A stretch of 64,000 nt of DNA from Zymoseptoria tritici IPO323 (GCF_000219625.1 NC_018215.1:1364001-1428000), one strand, 5' to 3'. Counted from the stretch's first letter, positions 11,075-22,403 are shown. Notes: generated from the sequence alone by a model not told the origin. Numbers and translations: made by a program.

Positions 11075-12865
11075 TCAAAAGAACCCTCCATTCTTACCAG
11101 GAACTCTGCCATCTTTCGACTTGGCCGAACTTGTCTCTCCTCCCCTCATCTCCACCTCCATATCCCTCCAAACCTTCTGCGCCGGGTCCATCTCATCTCT
11201 CCGCTCCCTCCAGTACCTTGACTCGATCGTCGTCTCATTGACTCTCGTCTGCACCTTAACACTCCGATGCTTGGCGTGCTCGCGAATGTCCACGATCGGC
11301 GAGTTGTCGTCTGCATCGAATGGTTCATCTAGACGAAGGCGAAGCGCCTCGATCTCATCGCTAGTTGAGTCGGACGGGTGAGGTGGGGTAGGTTGCATCG
11401 GCTCGGTCGGGGGGACGTCCCTGTGCAGTCGATTCTCAGCCAAAGCGCGGTCGATAGCCGGCTGAAGTCTGTAGGTGACGGGAAAGGTGAAGAAGTAGTC
11501 CTTACCCGGTTTGAGCTTGAGTGGGGGTGGAGGAGCTTTGCGCGTCTTCTTTGGAGCAATGGTGAACTGAGCGGGCGATCCGGGCCAGGAAGTCGGAGAT
11601 GCGCTCGGCGTGTCCGGAAACGTGAATCCCGTGTGAACTGAACCGTGTTGAGATTGCGCGTCGACTTGTCGTTCTGGTCGGTAGAACGCCTTCGATGCTT
11701 CCATTGTCTGCACGCGATGTAGTGCTTCGTTGACCGGCTTTCGCTGCAGCCTCATCTGTCTCCGAAGCATTTCCTGTCGCGGAGACGGAGGCATGGACTT
11801 GAAGACGTTGATCGGAAGCATATTGGAGAATTGACTGTCGATCGAATCACGGCGCTCAACGTCGAACTCGCTGTCTTTGGAATCTTGACGAGACGGGATA
11901 CGGAGAGGGACCGGCTTGCGGGTGAGGTTGTTGAAGTGGGCAGGAATGCGAGCGGGCGATGGAGGCAGCACTGCGGTGTCTGCTGCCGATTGTTTGCTGC
12001 TCTCCGGCGAGACATATGTCGCAAAGTCCTCCCACACAGTACCCCGATCAGGATGTCCAACTTGGCGCTTAGCTAAAGGAGCGTTGGGGTTTGATGTGAG
12101 AGCTTTGCCATTGAGACGCTCAAATGCATCTTTGCGAGCCTGATCCTTTGCCAAAGCCTCCTGTCGGGAGATGATGTGCATATCCGGGTGCGCTTTACCA
12201 GTCTGCAGGCTGACATTGCGCTGGAGCTGTGTGAATTGTTGATCACCATGCTGGATGATCAGTGGCTTCGGCGAGGGAAACGGACGATGAGACTGATTCG
12301 GAATGTCATCTTTGGCCACAAGCTTTTCCATCACCTTCTCGGCTTTTTTGACCCAGCGTTTGATGTTGTGACCGGAAGAACGCTGCGAGTTTGCGATCGA
12401 CTCCCCGCGGAGGTCATCTTTCTGCTCACTCGTCAACGGCCGCATAGTGTGGTAGAAGTCTGCTGGATGCATCGGTGGAGATTCATCATATGCCATGGCA
12501 ACCTGAGGGGCGGTGGTGGGTCTGGACTGGGTAACATCCTGATCCTCTTGCCGAACGAGCCCATCATCGCTGGGCACGATGGAGAACGACCTATTCGTTG
12601 ATGACATAGTCTGAGGTCCTGTTAGCGCTTCGGCGTCATCGGTGTAAGCCATTGCTTCACGGTTGGCTCTACGTACAGCAGACGAACGAGTCAGAGGGTG
12701 TGGTTGCAACTCGGACAGATACATGTTGTGCAATGCATCGAAGTCGTCCGGCGACTGGTGGCGGAAGTCGGTCACCTCGGGCTCCATGCTGAACGGCGAG
12801 ATCTGCATGTCGGTGACACACTTTGAGCAGTGACAAAAGGTCTGGTGTTTGCTTGGAGTGCTCAT
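11075..12865 (-). CDS. uncharacterised fungal protein, 596 aa, mostly disordered
   Basis: No known domain recognised. The chosen ATG (12865-12863) starts a protein with an N-terminal Cys/His cluster (FCHCSKCV, a possible metal knuckle), then long Ser/Pro/Gln-rich stretches, a basic coil near HNIKRWVKKAEKVMEKL, a PPPPLKLKPGKDYFFTFP block and a C-terminal conserved-looking part (RYWRERRDEMDPAQKVWRDM). Composition suggests an intracellular scaffold or regulatory protein. The frame is open for another 201 codons upstream, with two further ATGs at about 13342 and 13174, so the start is a judgement based on where ordered sequence begins. It is convergent with the upstream carrier (130 nt apart). 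Confidence 0.65.
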   Translation of the reverse strand: MSTPSKHQTFCHCSKCVTDMQISPFSMEPEVTDFRHQSPDDFDALHNMYLSELQPHPLTRSSAVRRANREAMAYTDDAEALTGPQTMSSTNRSFSIVPSDDGLVRQEDQDVTQSRPTTAPQVAMAYDESPPMHPADFYHTMRPLTSEQKDDLRGESIANSQRSSGHNIKRWVKKAEKVMEKLVAKDDIPNQSHRPFPSPKPLIIQHGDQQFTQLQRNVSLQTGKAHPDMHIISRQEALAKDQARKDAFERLNGKALTSNPNAPLAKRQVGHPDRGTVWEDFATYVSPESSKQSAADTAVLPPSPARIPAHFNNLTRKPVPLRIPSRQDSKDSEFDVERRDSIDSQFSNMLPINVFKSMPPSPRQEMLRRQMRLQRKPVNEALHRVQTMEASKAFYRPERQVDAQSQHGSVHTGFTFPDTPSASPTSWPGSPAQFTIAPKKTRKAPPPPLKLKPGKDYFFTFPVTYRLQPAIDRALAENRLHRDVPPTEPMQPTPPHPSDSTSDEIEALRLRLDEPFDADDNSPIVDIREHAKHRSVKVQTRVNETTIESRYWRERRDEMDPAQKVWRDMEVEMRGGETSSAKSKDGRVPGKNGGFF

Positions 12866-14518
12866 CGTGATGGTCTGCGCTTGTTCTGTCTCGATCGAAT
12901 CTTCCTTGATGCAGAGCTTGTTTGGAGATTCAATAGCCGGTATCGAAGTCAAAAAGCTGTGCAGGAAGAGTGATGAGACGAAGGAAGCGAATTTTCGTGA
13001 GTATGGTGACTGCTTGAATGTATGCGCTGAGGGAAGATCCGTTTCTTTGTGGTTTGTGTCGTAGAAAGTGACAAGGTCATTGTGAATGCTTTGTTGCGGC
13101 GGACAAGCAGGGCTGTGTGAGTGAGTGGAAGAATGCCTTTGTGCGAGAAGACGGGAGCTGCATAATGAGCACATCGCTGAGACACCAGCACGACGCTGCT
13201 GAAGTTGCGTCTTGGTGGAAGAGGCCGTGGCGAGTGTTCTGAGACATGTACTGTAGTGTTGTATCTGGGAGTCGGCAAATGGTAACGTAATTCGTGGAAG
13301 CCGCAAGACTGGGCCAGGTTTCCGCAGAGTGAATGAACGCATTCCCGATGCGGCCTGCGTTTGCAGGCCCGCGGGTGAATCGCCGAACAGTTGAGCGTCC
13401 TCATTGGGAGCATCCTCATTGGTCGACTCCGTAACTTCCCAATTAGGAAATATTTCTGACTCGGCCACAAAACTTTGACCTGTGCAATAGCAGTCGGGCA
13501 GCGACAGCTAGACTGTCAAAGCTGAGGCAAGAAGAATGAAGAAAGATCCTGAATTCGAATCAGGGCTTGCTTCGTTTCTCGCACGATCCAAGGGTTCTCG
13601 AAGAAAGAAGTAAATCCTTCCTTCATCCCAGATGATCATGGATAGAGAAGAGCCGTCGTACTTGACCAATCGTTCAGTGTAGGGTTTGATGAAGCGGCAC
13701 GAATGCTTGGGAATAAGTAAGTATCAAGTAGTCGGTCGATCTTGCGAAATAAGGCCGACAGACCGTGATAGGCTCATGCCTATTTCTTCATTCGGATTGC
13801 CGGTGCTGACTTGTCCATTCTTGTTGTGTTCCGGCCTAGTGGACCACTGAATACTACCAAATAGTGCCGTTCCGTACGACACGCTTCACTCAAGCTTGGA
13901 GATTGTCATGATGGCACGGGCTCTGGAGATAGGGCCTCAAGAGAAGACGACTATTTTGGCGATGATCGAAACGAGTCTACCTCATGTCGTCATTATGTCT
14001 TCCTGACTTACACAGCGCCAAAATATGTTCATGCTGCATTTAACAACGCTCTTTGACCGTTCGTCGGATTGCTTGATGGACAACCGACGAGAAAGGAGGA
14101 GCAGGCCATGGCATGAACTGTAGGCATGGAACTTGTAACTTCTCCACTCTCGGATCTGTGGATCGCATCGTCGATGCACCAGCTCATTGTCTGCTCGGTG
14201 GTGAACGTTCGTTGCTGGTGAAGGCGTGAGGTCGTCTCCTGCGGTCAGATCTCAATCCCGGTATCCCAGGGGTTTTGCATGCGCCCCACCAGAACAAGCG
14301 TCATTGCTTCCACGCGGGCTTCCATCGCCGTCCATCAACCACTTCACTTTGTTTGTACCTCTGCATGTGATCCACGTCTCTTTACCTCTTCACACCACTT
14401 CACCACATCGGCCAGCTGTACCAGAGGAACGTCCAGCTGAACAGCACCCTCGAGCAGTGCTACGTCTCCCCAACTCCATCAACGACACCGTTCACCATCA
14501 TCACACCTCACTCCCATC
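12866..14518. other. long upstream region between divergent genes
   Basis: About 1.65 kb. The first 600 nt are an unbroken extension of the minus-strand frame (possible longer N-terminus or 5' UTR). The rest, 13470-14518, shows no gene or repeat; the pyrimidine-rich stretch 14320-14518 with CACC/CTC runs looks like the 5' UTR of the Dsk2 gene. Confidence 0.45.
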
Positions 14519-15868
14519 ATGGCCGACGACAACACCGCCACGACGGCGGACGATAGCGAGCAGCAAATCACCTTCAACGTGAAATCCTCCGCCGACGCCA
14601 AATACGTCGTCACAGTCTCCGCCGCCATCACTGTCGGCGACCTCAAGCAGAAACTCTCCACCTCCGAATACGCCGACCTTCCACCCGAGCGGCAACGATT
14701 GATCTACAGCGGAAGAGTGTTGAAGGATGCGGATACTGTTGGCAGCTGCAAGATCAAGGATGGAAACACCGTACACCTCGTCAAAGGAGCGGAGAGCAAT
14801 CAACGTCAGAACCCTGCGAACCAAGGTGGAGCCGCAGCGATACCCTCAGCACCTGGTCAGCCTGCTTCCAACGTGCCGACCAACATCGCCGCTGGGTCTG
14901 GAACTGGTAATCCACTCGCACAACTGACTGGCGCACGATACGCCGGCTTCCACGGCTTGCCCGGCGCGGATACATTCGGCGCAGATGGCGGCATGGGAGC
15001 ACCACCTAATCCAGATCAAATGTTGCGAATGCTGGACGATCCGAACTTCGCCCAGCAAATGAACGAGGCGATGAACAACCCTGCAGTGTTGGATATGCTA
15101 CGGAATAATCCGATGATCAGGAACAACCCCATGGCTCGCGCGGCGATTGAGAATCCAGAGATGCGACGGATGATGATGGATCCAAATGTGCTGCGTATGC
15201 AGATGAATATGCAGCGGGCGATGGGCGGAGCTGGTGCTGGTGGTGACGCTGCATTCCCAATGCCAGGTCAGACGGACACGACGGAGGGAGGGAATGGCGG
15301 TGCTGCACAGGGTGGTCAGGGAGCAAATCCGGCAACAGGAGCTGCACCGAGCAATCCATTCGCGGCGCTGTTCCCAGGTGCTGAAGGTGCTGGAACGATG
15401 GGTGCCGGAGCTGGAGCTGGAGCTGGAGCTGCACCGGACTGGGGCAGCCTGTTCGGCGGTGGTTTTCCAGGTGCCGGTGCGGGAGCGGGAGCAGGAGCTG
15501 GTGCAGGTACAGGTGCAGGTACCGGCGCTGGAGCAGCACCGGCAGGCCAGCAAAACCCATTCTCAGCCATGACACAACAACTCATGCAGAATCCCGAAAT
15601 GATGCAGCAAATGATGCAAGCAATGGGAGGAGGCGCAGGAGGTGAAGGTGGAATGGGCGGCATGGGAGGTTTCAATCCAGGCATGTTTGGAATGCCAACC
15701 GAGCCGGCCGCACCGGCCGACAACAGACCTCCGGAGGAGCGATACGAGTCACAACTACGACAGCTGAACGACATGGGATTCTACGAGTTCGACCGCAACG
15801 TGCAAGCGTTGAGGAGGAGTGGAGGGAGTGTGCAGGGAGCGATCGAGTATCTCCTGCAGAATCTTTGA
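14519..15868 (+). CDS. DSK2: ubiquilin-family ubiquitin receptor Dsk2
   Basis: Shuttle factor that carries ubiquitylated proteins to the proteasome and helps ER-associated degradation; nucleus and cytosol. 449 aa without introns. Domains: N-terminal ubiquitin-like domain (about 16-90, with LPPERQRLIYSGRVLKD), STI1-type repeats (NEAMNNPAVLDMLRNNPM, then MTQQLMQNPEMMQQMMQAM) and a C-terminal UBA domain (about 404-447, RYESQLRQLNDMGFYEFDRN ... GAIEYLLQNL). A Gly-Ala linker made of (GA)n dipeptides lies near residues 295-340. It is longer than yeast Dsk2 (373 aa) mainly because of that linker. The ATG sits in a CATCATGGCC context directly before the UBL. Confidence 0.97.
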   Translation: MADDNTATTADDSEQQITFNVKSSADAKYVVTVSAAITVGDLKQKLSTSEYADLPPERQRLIYSGRVLKDADTVGSCKIKDGNTVHLVKGAESNQRQNPANQGGAAAIPSAPGQPASNVPTNIAAGSGTGNPLAQLTGARYAGFHGLPGADTFGADGGMGAPPNPDQMLRMLDDPNFAQQMNEAMNNPAVLDMLRNNPMIRNNPMARAAIENPEMRRMMMDPNVLRMQMNMQRAMGGAGAGGDAAFPMPGQTDTTEGGNGGAAQGGQGANPATGAAPSNPFAALFPGAEGAGTMGAGAGAGAGAAPDWGSLFGGGFPGAGAGAGAGAGAGTGAGTGAGAAPAGQQNPFSAMTQQLMQNPEMMQQMMQAMGGGAGGEGGMGGMGGFNPGMFGMPTEPAAPADNRPPEERYESQLRQLNDMGFYEFDRNVQALRRSGGSVQGAIEYLLQNL

Positions 15869-16545
15869 GGGACTTAGCGTATACCGACAGTACACCCATT
15901 GCCCTGTCCGCTTTTTACGGCGTACAGGGCCAACGCAGGCAAGATACGGATATCCGAGGAGATTAATCCAACGACGACACCTTCAGTGGCATCGGCTGAT
16001 AGCCGTCCGCTATCAAGAGGAGAACGTCACCAACAGTGGGCATATCACAAGGACAGCATTCCCGAGGTGACTCTACCTAGTGACCATCTTTCACTCTTCC
16101 TCCCGCCATGACGTGCCGAATATGAGACATTTCATTATCCTCGTTCATTGTCATGGAGGAAATCTTTGTGTTCTCTTTCTTTACACACCTCATCACGCTT
16201 TGTTAAAACCAGATCACGGCCAGCGCCACCTAGGATCAGACAAAGCGACAATGTAGAGCTCTCTCGAGGATATCGTCTTTGACGGTCTGCATACCATCAC
16301 GAAGTCGAATGCTCGATGTCTTCTCAAATCTTTCAATTTTCTTCGCTGTTCATTTTTTCGAATATCACATTCACTTACCGACCAGACATTGTCTGAGACA
16401 TTCATCTCACATTACGTCCGACAATACGCAAGACACACAATCGAGCAAGTGAATAGCTGCAGGCCAGCCTTCTCAACGACCAAGACCTGCATCTATCTAA
16501 GAGCTCTCAGCCCGATCCTCACACATCCCGAGACACTGAACAATC
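15869..16545. other. intergenic, no gene seen
   Basis: 3' UTR of the Dsk2 gene and promoter/5' UTR of the next plus-strand gene. No RNA gene, repeat or small gene recognised. Confidence 0.5.
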
Positions 16546-18486
16546 ATGCCTGGAACCGACTACACTGTTGCCTCAGTGGAAGCCCTTCGCGGCGTCTCCG
16601 ACTATCCAACTCGACCCACTCGTGCAAGTGTCGCAGCTACTGACTTTGCTGTCTCGCCCAAGCTTGTCGAGAAGCCCAAGATGGGCTTGAAACGATCCAC
16701 TGGGGCGAGGAGGAGTGTGCGATTCGCGGCCTCCCCGCCCACGCTGAGTAGTGCCAAGTTCACACCAACAGCTGGCTCGAGAGCAGAATCCTGGGACGAT
16801 CCGATGATCACACCGAGAGCGACAACGCCGCCGAAGAGTGGAGTGGAACTGCTAATGCCGTCGAGATACTCGCCTCCTTCGAGCAGCGATTCCGGGTCCA
16901 CGATCAGCGAGAGTTCTTCGCAAGAGAGCCGCTATGTTTCAAAGCCGGTGCGGGTTGTGGAGATGCAGTATACTCTGCCTACGTTGGAGGCGGGCGCAGA
17001 GAAACGGCCTGTCTTTGTCGACTCGCCAGTATCGGGTCACAAGAGAAATGCCAGCAGTCTGTCCTCCCGGCGAGGTGTGCCGGAGGACTCGTTCGAATTG
17101 TTCTTCACCCCGATTGATGTGACAAAGTCGCAGATCTGCCTGTCCAGTCCGACGTTACCACTATCGCAGGCAGCCAGTCTGGTTGACAGCGATGAGGAAG
17201 AGGACTGCTTGACCCCGAGGCCGGATCTCTCGCGTCCAGCTAGTGCGATATTCGTGGGAAATAACGCTAGACCCAAGCCAAATGTGTCAGTCGACCTCAC
17301 ATTGAGCCAACTCGATAGCTTGACCGTTACACTGGCCAAGTCGACATTGATCCAACGACACGTTCGAAAACACTGGTGGGATGAAGAGGACATTCCCGAG
17401 GATGATACCATCTACTCCCTCAACTCCGTCTCGACGTCCTTCCTGCTCAGCTCGACCGCAATCCCCGCACCACTCTTCTCGATGCCCAACACCTCCATCT
17501 CAATACCTTCACCATCAGCTACATCCTCCCTACCACCATCCCGACCCTTGCCCACGCCTCCATCTTCCACGAAATCCACTGGGCCTCAACAAACCAACAT
17601 CGCCCTCACCGACCCGAAGATCCACGGCTCCCCAATCCGCTACATCTCCCCTTCCTACCGCCTGAACAATATTCCACTCCCGCTCGGCTCCGCCACCTTT
17701 CTCAATGTACCCCACGATACCGACGTGGAATGCACTCTCCGTGTCGAGCAACCCAACAACAACCACGGTCGCTGCAAGATTCTTCTCCAGACCATCAACC
17801 AGACCGTCGAGAAGCACTCTGGAAAACAAATCTACCTCCTCGCCGTCGACATCGATGTCACAGACATCTTCCTCCGCGCCACCCTCGCCGAACTTGCCTC
17901 TTCCGCAGGCGTCGGGGTCGGCGACATCGCTCTACCGTCTCCCACATCTCCAACACCTGCACCCCTCCCCACCATCGGCTCCAGCGCGAGTGTAGACTGG
18001 CTCGCGGTGGCAGATAGCTTACTCTCGACCTCCGAATCCGACGCCATCGTCTCTGATGCTTCGCACAGAATGGCAAAACTAACACCCGACGACTGCACGA
18101 TGCAAACCCTCGCCCTCATGTCCGCGTTGGAAAGACTGAAAGATCAACACGCGGACTTCCTCATCATCGCACCTTCGACGATTAAACATCGGAATGGTGC
18201 GCCGACGGGGATCTGCGTGCCGTGGTTGAGTCAACGCTTATGGAGGGATTGGTTTGGAAAGGAGGAGAAGAGAGATAAGAGATTCGAGGGAACGAGGAGG
18301 GCCTTTGAGGAGGATGTTATAGAGAGCGTGGCGAAGAGATGTGCGAAGCGTCAGTCGGGCAGGGAGGAGATGAAGGTGAGGTGGGGAAAGGAGGAGCTGG
18401 TCGTGGGTGCGGCGAGGTTGATCGGGAATGGAGGGGAGGATGTCTGGGTTGCGTTTGTGAGAGGGGAGTTTGGCGTGTTGATGTAG
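16546..18486 (+). CDS. uncharacterised fungal protein, 646 aa
   Basis: Single-exon gene, family not recognised. The first 340 residues are Ser/Pro/Thr-rich and probably disordered (SVRFAASPPTLSSAKF, SSSDSGSTISESSSQES). From about residue 360 the sequence becomes ordered: SPIRYISPSYRLNNIPLPLG, then NNHGRCKILLQTINQTVE ... KQIYLLAVDIDVTDIFLR, which faintly resembles the last strands of a PAS-type fold, and a C-terminal alpha/beta-looking part (QHADFLIIAPSTIKHRNG, WLSQRLWRDWFGKEEKRDKR, GEDVWVAFVRGEFGVLM). The PAS resemblance is a guess from pattern only. The 5' half uses more C-ending codons than the extreme 3' end, which is G-rich on the coding strand. Confidence 0.75.
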   Translation: MPGTDYTVASVEALRGVSDYPTRPTRASVAATDFAVSPKLVEKPKMGLKRSTGARRSVRFAASPPTLSSAKFTPTAGSRAESWDDPMITPRATTPPKSGVELLMPSRYSPPSSSDSGSTISESSSQESRYVSKPVRVVEMQYTLPTLEAGAEKRPVFVDSPVSGHKRNASSLSSRRGVPEDSFELFFTPIDVTKSQICLSSPTLPLSQAASLVDSDEEEDCLTPRPDLSRPASAIFVGNNARPKPNVSVDLTLSQLDSLTVTLAKSTLIQRHVRKHWWDEEDIPEDDTIYSLNSVSTSFLLSSTAIPAPLFSMPNTSISIPSPSATSSLPPSRPLPTPPSSTKSTGPQQTNIALTDPKIHGSPIRYISPSYRLNNIPLPLGSATFLNVPHDTDVECTLRVEQPNNNHGRCKILLQTINQTVEKHSGKQIYLLAVDIDVTDIFLRATLAELASSAGVGVGDIALPSPTSPTPAPLPTIGSSASVDWLAVADSLLSTSESDAIVSDASHRMAKLTPDDCTMQTLALMSALERLKDQHADFLIIAPSTIKHRNGAPTGICVPWLSQRLWRDWFGKEEKRDKRFEGTRRAFEEDVIESVAKRCAKRQSGREEMKVRWGKEELVVGAARLIGNGGEDVWVAFVRGEFGVLM

Positions 18487-18945
18487 AGTTGGAAGAAATG
18501 TTAGTACGCGAATGTCACAGATCTGGATGTGCACTTTAGCATGGTCTCCGCCTTCAAGTACTGTATGACCTTGCGTGGAGCTTAAGCAACCCCCTTTTTC
18601 GGCACGTCAGTATTCGTTATTGTTGACCATCCCGACTACTCATGTTCGCGTGCAAGTTCGTTCTGTTAGGCTGGGACATAAGTCACGAGAGGGAGTTTCC
18701 TTCTGGAGAAGGCATGGCTTGCCGGAAAGGTCATTGGGTTTGCCGCAAAGGTTGTCGGGTTTGCCGCAAAGGTTGTTAGCTTTCCTCAAAGCAAGTGGCA
18801 GACATTCGACCTTTACCATAGCCCAGCAATTGCGCCTGTCTGAACACCAAAGCATGATCATTCTCTCTTAGTCTAGGAACCTAGCAGCTACGAGTCCGTC
18901 AACCACATCAAGCCCAAGCGCACTCGCCTCGCTCCTCTCACATGC
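18487..18945. other. convergent intergenic region with short repeats
   Basis: Between the plus-strand gene above and the minus-strand helicase. It holds the 21-bp repeat array described next and nothing else that was recognised. Confidence 0.5.
18717..18800. repeat. 21-bp tandem repeat, about four units
   Basis: Units read GCCGGAAAGGTCATTGGGTT, TGCCGCAAAGGTTGTCGGGT, TGCCGCAAAGGTTGTTAGC and a degenerate last one, TTCCTCAAAGC. Each carries a small imperfect palindrome of the form TTTGCCGCAAAG. The same type of unit recurs at 23556-23750 beyond the other side of the helicase gene. Confidence 0.8.
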
Positions 18946-21900
18946 TCACGACGACGGTGTGTCCCTCACAAACGAGGCACACCCGTTCTTCTCCATGTAG
19001 TCCAGATACCACGTGAACGCCTTGTCTTTCACCCAAGCCTTGCCAAACACATCCTTCAAATAGCTCCCTTCGTCCTTGACGCCCATGATATGCCAGGTCG
19101 CCTTGAAGCCACGAGTCTCCATACCACACACGCGGTGCTTCTCCTTCAGGAATCCGATGTCCGCAGTGGATGTGCCATCGATGACCAAGTCGATGACGAC
19201 GAAAGGCGCCTCGCGGCCAACGAAGGAGTCCACTGTTGCAACTTGGGGAAAGTCGTCTTCTGTCCGATCGGAGGTCTCTACCGCTTGTAGAATCATGGCC
19301 TTGTAGGCGCAGGACTGCTGTCGGTAGGGAGTAAGTAGGGCGACCATGGTCTTGGTTTGCTTGCCGAAGAGTCGGTGGAACAAAGGGAAAACAGTCCGGA
19401 AGACATAGTCGGCGGTCGTGGGGTTACTTCTGGAATTGGAATCGGCTCGCGTGCAGACGGCGCCTTTGATCTTGAGGAGAACCATTCGCTTTTGGAGCTC
19501 TGAGAAGACTGTCTTGGCGTCAAGGTCGCGCAGCTGGAGAAGTGCTTGTTGGTAGCCATCTGGGAGGGCGAACCGGAGATCATCGTCAGGGAGAGACTCC
19601 ATGCGGCCTCGGTAGAAGCATTCGTTGGCAGGCGCAAATACTGCACTGTGCATTCGGGCTTGGTGGCGAAGTTCATCAGGTTCGAGACCTGCCTTGATCA
19701 GGCGAGCCAGGAGGGAGAATTGCATTTGGCTAGCGAACTCGTTGAACGCGGGCACACCAATAGTCGGTGGGCCGGAAGCACCGAATGCGATAGGGCTGGC
19801 TTGCTCTGGATCACTGTACATGACGACCGATACGATTCTGTCAGCCCAGAGCGGAATCGTGAGCGGGATGAGCATGTTCGGTTCGGAGATGTCAAATGCT
19901 TCGTCGACTTCCACCCAGACCTCGCGCTTGTCATCTGCGAAATAGTTGCTGACTTCGTCGGATGCGCTATTGTGCATTGTGCAGAGCAGTACCGAAGCTC
20001 TTCGAAGAATGTGCATTTGAAGGAACTTCAGGGCTTGTCGAACGAGGTCAAGTCGAGGCGGCGACCAGTGCGTGCTGTCGGTCAGAGGATGAAGCTGCAG
20101 TTCTGAGAGGAAGTCTTTGAGGTAAGCCACCATGTCGATTCGGTTGTCAATGTAGTCGGAGTGGCTGACAGCGGGCCTACCGGAAGACGTCCTGCCTTGA
20201 GTGAATTGGGCGAAGACCTTTGTGCCAGCAGCAATCAGGTCTAGAATGTGAGCCTCAACGGTCCACATATCGCTGGCTTGCCGCTTTCGCTGGTGTTCTG
20301 CCTGCTTGGAGCGAAGATTGGCAGACAAATTGAGTCCTTCGGGTCCATCGGCGTGCTTGGAGGTCTTGGGAGCCTCCTGTCCCGGTCTCATGCTTGACGT
20401 CGAATGCTGACGAGCCAGCTCAGCCGGCGAGAGCCCTTTTGCGTGAGCACGCACAGGCTTCGCCAAGTACTTCGGCCAGTAGCGGGCCAAGACGTCCATC
20501 AAATTGTCTACGACCGGGTTGCGCTCGCTGGTGAGGAAAACACACTGGCCGGCACGCGCGAGGACGATGATCTTCATGACTAGTAGCAATGTCTTGCCAG
20601 TGCCCGATGGCCCTGTAATCGCTTGAAACCCGTTGGCAAGTTTGCGAGATCCATGGATTGACTTAAGCTGGGAGATGTGCCATGGCTGAGAGTCCAAAAG
20701 CGTCTTGAAAGCGTTGCTGTTGAGCTTTTGCCATGGATCCGTGAAGTTTGGTGATCGCCCGTCAGAGAGTAAGGCGGGGAGCAGACGATCTGTGTGGTTC
20801 CGTTCCTCGCCGTAGGAGTACGCCATGTAGATTGCTCGTAGCGGAAGGTTGAGTCGAATCCTGGCCAACTCCACTTCGATCGAGCAGGAGAATCGCCTGG
20901 GCGCATGCATGTCCTCTGGTGAGCGATATGTCGATTGTTGGTTGCTGAGTTTCCATGCCCCTGGCGCTGGGACCAGCACAACGACATCGCACTGTGTCAT
21001 GCCCATATCGTTGTCGACCGTGAAGCCTGAGACTGTGACCGGGTACATGTCGAAGGGGGTCCTGATCGAGACTTTGATGTTCGTGTGTGGCGGCAACTTC
21101 AGCTGACCATCATCCTGGCTAGCTGGACCAGTGCTGGGAGGCACGGATAGCTTGATGCCGAGCAGAGCAACAGCTGGGCGATCTTCGAAGAAAAGGACAC
21201 TGCACACATGTCGACTGTTTGTAAGAGCTCGACCCGAGCTCTGTAGATGTTGAAGTCGTTGGTGAAACCGTGTCCAAGCATGACTTGTGCGATTCTTGCA
21301 TCTGGAAAGCGAAAGACTCTTGGAAAGGCGACGAAAGGCGCAAACGGTTGTGTCTGGACTACTTTAGCCCGGGACAGCACGTGTTCGGATGAAGTGCGGC
21401 CGATGCTTCTGTAAGGCCAGAGATGTGCTCGGGTAACTGCTGGCCAAGATCGGTCGGCGAGCTTCTTTGAATGCTCTATGAATGAAAGAAGCTGCTGTTG
21501 TGCCTTGGCAGTCATTGGTCCTTCTCCAAACGGTATGCAGTGTAATTCGACGGCGATGGTCTCGGATGCATTTGAAGCATACTTGGCAATGGACGCTAGA
21601 AGCGATTTCTCCGCCACGTCCAGAGCGTGAGCGCCGCTCGCCGGGAAGTGCTCGCTTGGTGGCTTGAGACTGTAGCCCACAGCACCCTGGGATTGAAAGG
21701 AGAGAATGCATCCTCGGCTGGGGTCCGTAGATTCAATGAGGTCCACTTTGAAAGTTCTGGGCATGATGCAGTGGTACAGTCTGTCATCGGAACGGCGTTC
21801 GTGGTTCTCCAGTTCTCCGAAGAAGAACACAACATCCGAAGAGTGGGAGATTGGCTTGTCTGTGCCTGAGGTGGATCGGTATAGTGTCACCCTGAGCTTG

Positions 21901-22403
21901 ACGCCTGGACCGTGCTCCATGTTGGTCAAGGAAATCTGACTATGAGGAGTAAAGCGATCTTGAAAGGACTCGGCGACTGGAGTTGGAGGACTTGGCTCAT
22001 GGACAATCTTCAATTTGGCATGCCCAACGTCTTGGATGATCTTCTCTTTTCTTGTGCCTGGCGGATCAAGCTGGACAAGATTGACAGAAGCATAATCGAG
22101 GGCCTTGCTGGTACGAACATCGTCGACCGTAGGAAATGATCTTGTCTCGACAGGTCTACGTATCCAAATTCCCAGCACATTGACGAGTCCCTGCCTTCGA
22201 GAGACTTCATCGTTCTCAGCTTGTGCTTGCTCCACAGTCATGTTGCTTTGAGCCTCGAGCTCTGCTTCTGTGAAGTCGACAAAGCCATCGTCGTTGTCTG
22301 AAAGGCCGACAGTATCAGAAAGATCGTTGTCGCCAAATTCCGCCTTTTGTATTGTATCGAGCTGTGCTTCGACCGGAATGTGGTGATCTGATGGGGCAGA
22401 CAT
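18946..22403 (-). CDS. Upf1/NAM7-like SF1 helicase, with a frame break
   Basis: Large superfamily-1B helicase-like protein, about 1,150 aa if read across one frame break. First frame 22403 to about 21195 (N-terminal region with acidic start, no known domain); second frame from there to 18946. Motif I GPSGTGKTLL, Walker B-like VEVDEAFDISEPN, LLTPYRQQ, and TVDSFVGREAPFVVIDLV (motif V region) are all present, so the ATPase core looks intact. The first frame ends in LLQTVDMCAVSF and the second resumes in FFEDRPAVALLGIK; one missing base in the four-base homopolymer at 21191-21194 would explain it better than any intron found. Upf1/NAM7/Dna2-type proteins unwind RNA or DNA; this lineage-specific member has no assigned role. 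ATG 22403 is the first in frame. A decayed paralogue lies at 32.7-35.2 kb. Confidence 0.8.

Noticed and set aside
13548..13572. tRNA-like T-arm (CCTGA-ATTCGAA-TCAGG)
   Set aside because: The position before the TTCGAAT loop is A opposite C rather than the required G-C pair, and no acceptor, D or anticodon arm could be found upstream.
15098..15774. Several long antisense frames over the Dsk2 gene
   Set aside because: Mirror images of the Gly-Ala/Met-rich coding repeats; the sense strand is an unmistakable ubiquilin.
18640..18861. Short frame encoding repeated NLCGKPD-like units
   Set aside because: It is only the translation of the 21-bp repeat; no start or signal supports a protein.
21172..21215. 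A 34- or 44-nt intron as explanation for the helicase frame change
   Set aside because: The 34-nt option gives the wrong frame; the 44-nt option has a poor donor (AGTCAT) and removes conserved-looking residues. A single-base deletion is simpler.
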